64,000 nucleotides of DNA, taken from NCBI GenBank assembly GCA_964016885.1, contig OZ024757.1, positions 27,773,954-27,837,953 on the forward strand, read 5' to 3'. Of the stretch, positions 63,114 to 64,000 are shown one piece after another. The translations under genes were made by a program, and so were the position numbers. The stretch comes from Eledone cirrhosa (taxonomy: Eukaryota > Mollusca > Cephalopoda > Octopoda > Eledonidae). The notes under the pieces are model-generated. The model was not told where the DNA came from, searched no databases, and saw only the letters and a list, made by a program, of their open reading frames with translations. Within the stretch, counting starts at the first letter, position 1; each line of letters begins with the position of its first letter.

Positions 63114-64000
63114 ATGCCAATGCTAAAGTCAAATTCACCTCGTGGACGAGAATGCGAGCACTCTTCTTTGTTTCGCCCGCGGATGGCTAACATAACCCCA
63201 TCTCCCCCCGCCCCACACCACCCCCACCCTCCAAACGCGATCCAAAACTTCAGAGTTGGTACCATAAATGTAGGCACCCTAAAGGGTCGCGCTAACGAGG
63301 TTGTAGAAATGCTTGAACGTAAGGAGGTCGATGTTTGTTGTATTCAAGAGACCAGGTGGAGGGGTGGGTCTGCTAGATTCATTGAGGGTAAAAAACGATG
63401 TTATAAGCTTTTCTGGGTGGGAAACGACGATGGGCTGGGTGGAGTAGGAATCATGGTAGCAGAAAAGTGGGCAGATAAGATAATAGACGTAAATAGAGTG
63501 AACGACAGAATAATTAAAATAAGACTTGTCCTCAATAGAACTACGGTGACAGTAATATCTGCGTACGCACCCCAATCCGGACTGCCCGGCACTATAAAAG
63601 ACAGATTCTATGAGACACTGTTGCTAACTACCTCCCAAATATCCGACAGTGACTATATAATTATTGCAGGCGACCTAAATGGTCACGTTGGACAACATTG
63701 TGACGGCTATGACGAAATCCATGGAGGCTATGGGTTTGGTACTAGAAATGAGGAAGGCTCCAGAATTCTGGAATACTGTGATGCAAATAACCTAACTATC
63801 TGTAACACTAACTTCAAAAAACGTGACAATCACCTGATTACCTATAGATCCGGGGAACACACAAGCCAGGTAGATTATATCCTTACCAGAAGACGTGACA
63901 GAGTGTCTGTTGTAAACACTAAATCCCTCCCCCATGAAGAATGCACCTCCCAACATAGACTGATAATTAGCGACCTCATAGTCAGGACGAGACGCACCCG
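63114..64000 (+). CDS. LINE polyprotein, N-terminal apurinic-type endonuclease, runs off window
   Basis: Open for 295 codons to the window edge with no stop. Proposed start ATG 63114 (MPMLKSNSPRG); ATG 63183 is an alternative, and the frame is open further upstream. The EEP-fold nuclease set is complete: Asn52 in TINVGTLKGR, Glu79 in CIQETRW, Tyr151 in SAYAPQ, Asp187 and Asn189 in AGDLNGHVG, Asp254 in SQVDYIL, His281 in QHRLII. GGYGFGTRNEEG and HLITYRSG are typical of RTE/BovB-like elements often labelled craniofacial development protein 2-like. In the family this domain nicks the target for target-primed reverse transcription; the RT domain should follow to the right. Intact motifs suggest a young copy. 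Confidence 0.85.
   Translation, partial: MPMLKSNSPRGRECEHSSLFRPRMANITPSPPAPHHPHPPNAIQNFRVGTINVGTLKGRANEVVEMLERKEVDVCCIQETRWRGGSARFIEGKKRCYKLFWVGNDDGLGGVGIMVAEKWADKIIDVNRVNDRIIKIRLVLNRTTVTVISAYAPQSGLPGTIKDRFYETLLLTTSQISDSDYIIIAGDLNGHVGQHCDGYDEIHGGYGFGTRNEEGSRILEYCDANNLTICNTNFKKRDNHLITYRSGEHTSQVDYILTRRRDRVSVVNTKSLPHEECTSQHRLIISDLIVRTRRT

Overview
The window is nuclear DNA from a metazoan with a large, gene-poor, repeat-saturated genome. It most resembles an octopus or other coleoid cephalopod. This is an inference from the repeat types: tRNA-Lys-like SINEs, very many short elements ending in a (GAT)n tail beside (TA)n tracts, and 3' fragments of several non-LTR (LINE) retrotransposon families. 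There is nothing prokaryotic here: no operons, ribosome binding sites, CRISPR arrays or rRNA genes. No complete host protein-coding gene can be read.

Layout. 1-8.7 kb: (TA)n/(TG)n tracts, a small double-TIR element (414-491), two decayed LINE C-termini (1.0 and 5.8-6.4 kb), a hairpin element (2.5-2.7 kb), a purine tract (4.1-4.5 kb) and a 25/76-bp satellite (4.93-5.70 kb). 8.7-17.5 kb: a candidate exon at 8.80 kb, a 650-bp AT array, a mariner-like element holding a SINE, a decayed LINE tail and a G+T-rich triplet-like tract. 17.5-34.1 kb: SINEs, a large inverted duplication (18.2-19.7 kb), two hairpin or inverted-repeat structures (25.0 and 25.7-26.3 kb), two hAT-like elements with visible 8-bp flanks (29.4 and 33.5 kb), and a candidate coding exon at 33.06-33.22 kb. 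35-44 kb is the least repetitive stretch. It holds promoter-like motifs and a likely first coding exon at 40.17 kb (ATG, ten codons, GTGAGT donor), plus a pair of adjacent hairpins at 42.9-43.1 kb. 44-62 kb returns to dense SINE/MITE/LINE debris, with a small possible second exon at 57.98 kb. 62.7-64.0 kb is the 5' part of a LINE whose endonuclease reading frame is intact and runs off the right edge.

How the parts relate. The repeats give a readable order of events. TTAA-flanked piggyBac-like MITEs (families C and D here) are older: one C copy sits inside a D copy at TTAA, one C copy splits a (GAT)n SINE, and a tRNA-Lys-like SINE with a 13-bp target duplication sits inside another C copy. The (GAT)n SINE and an RTE-like LINE share the same 3' end, so that LINE is the likely machinery that moved the SINE. 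Most long open reading frames in the window (satellite, (TG)n, (TA)n, GGT-rich tracts) are products of simple repeats and not genes. Family labels A-J are working names used only in this annotation. Coordinates of diverged repeats are good to roughly 5-20 bp.
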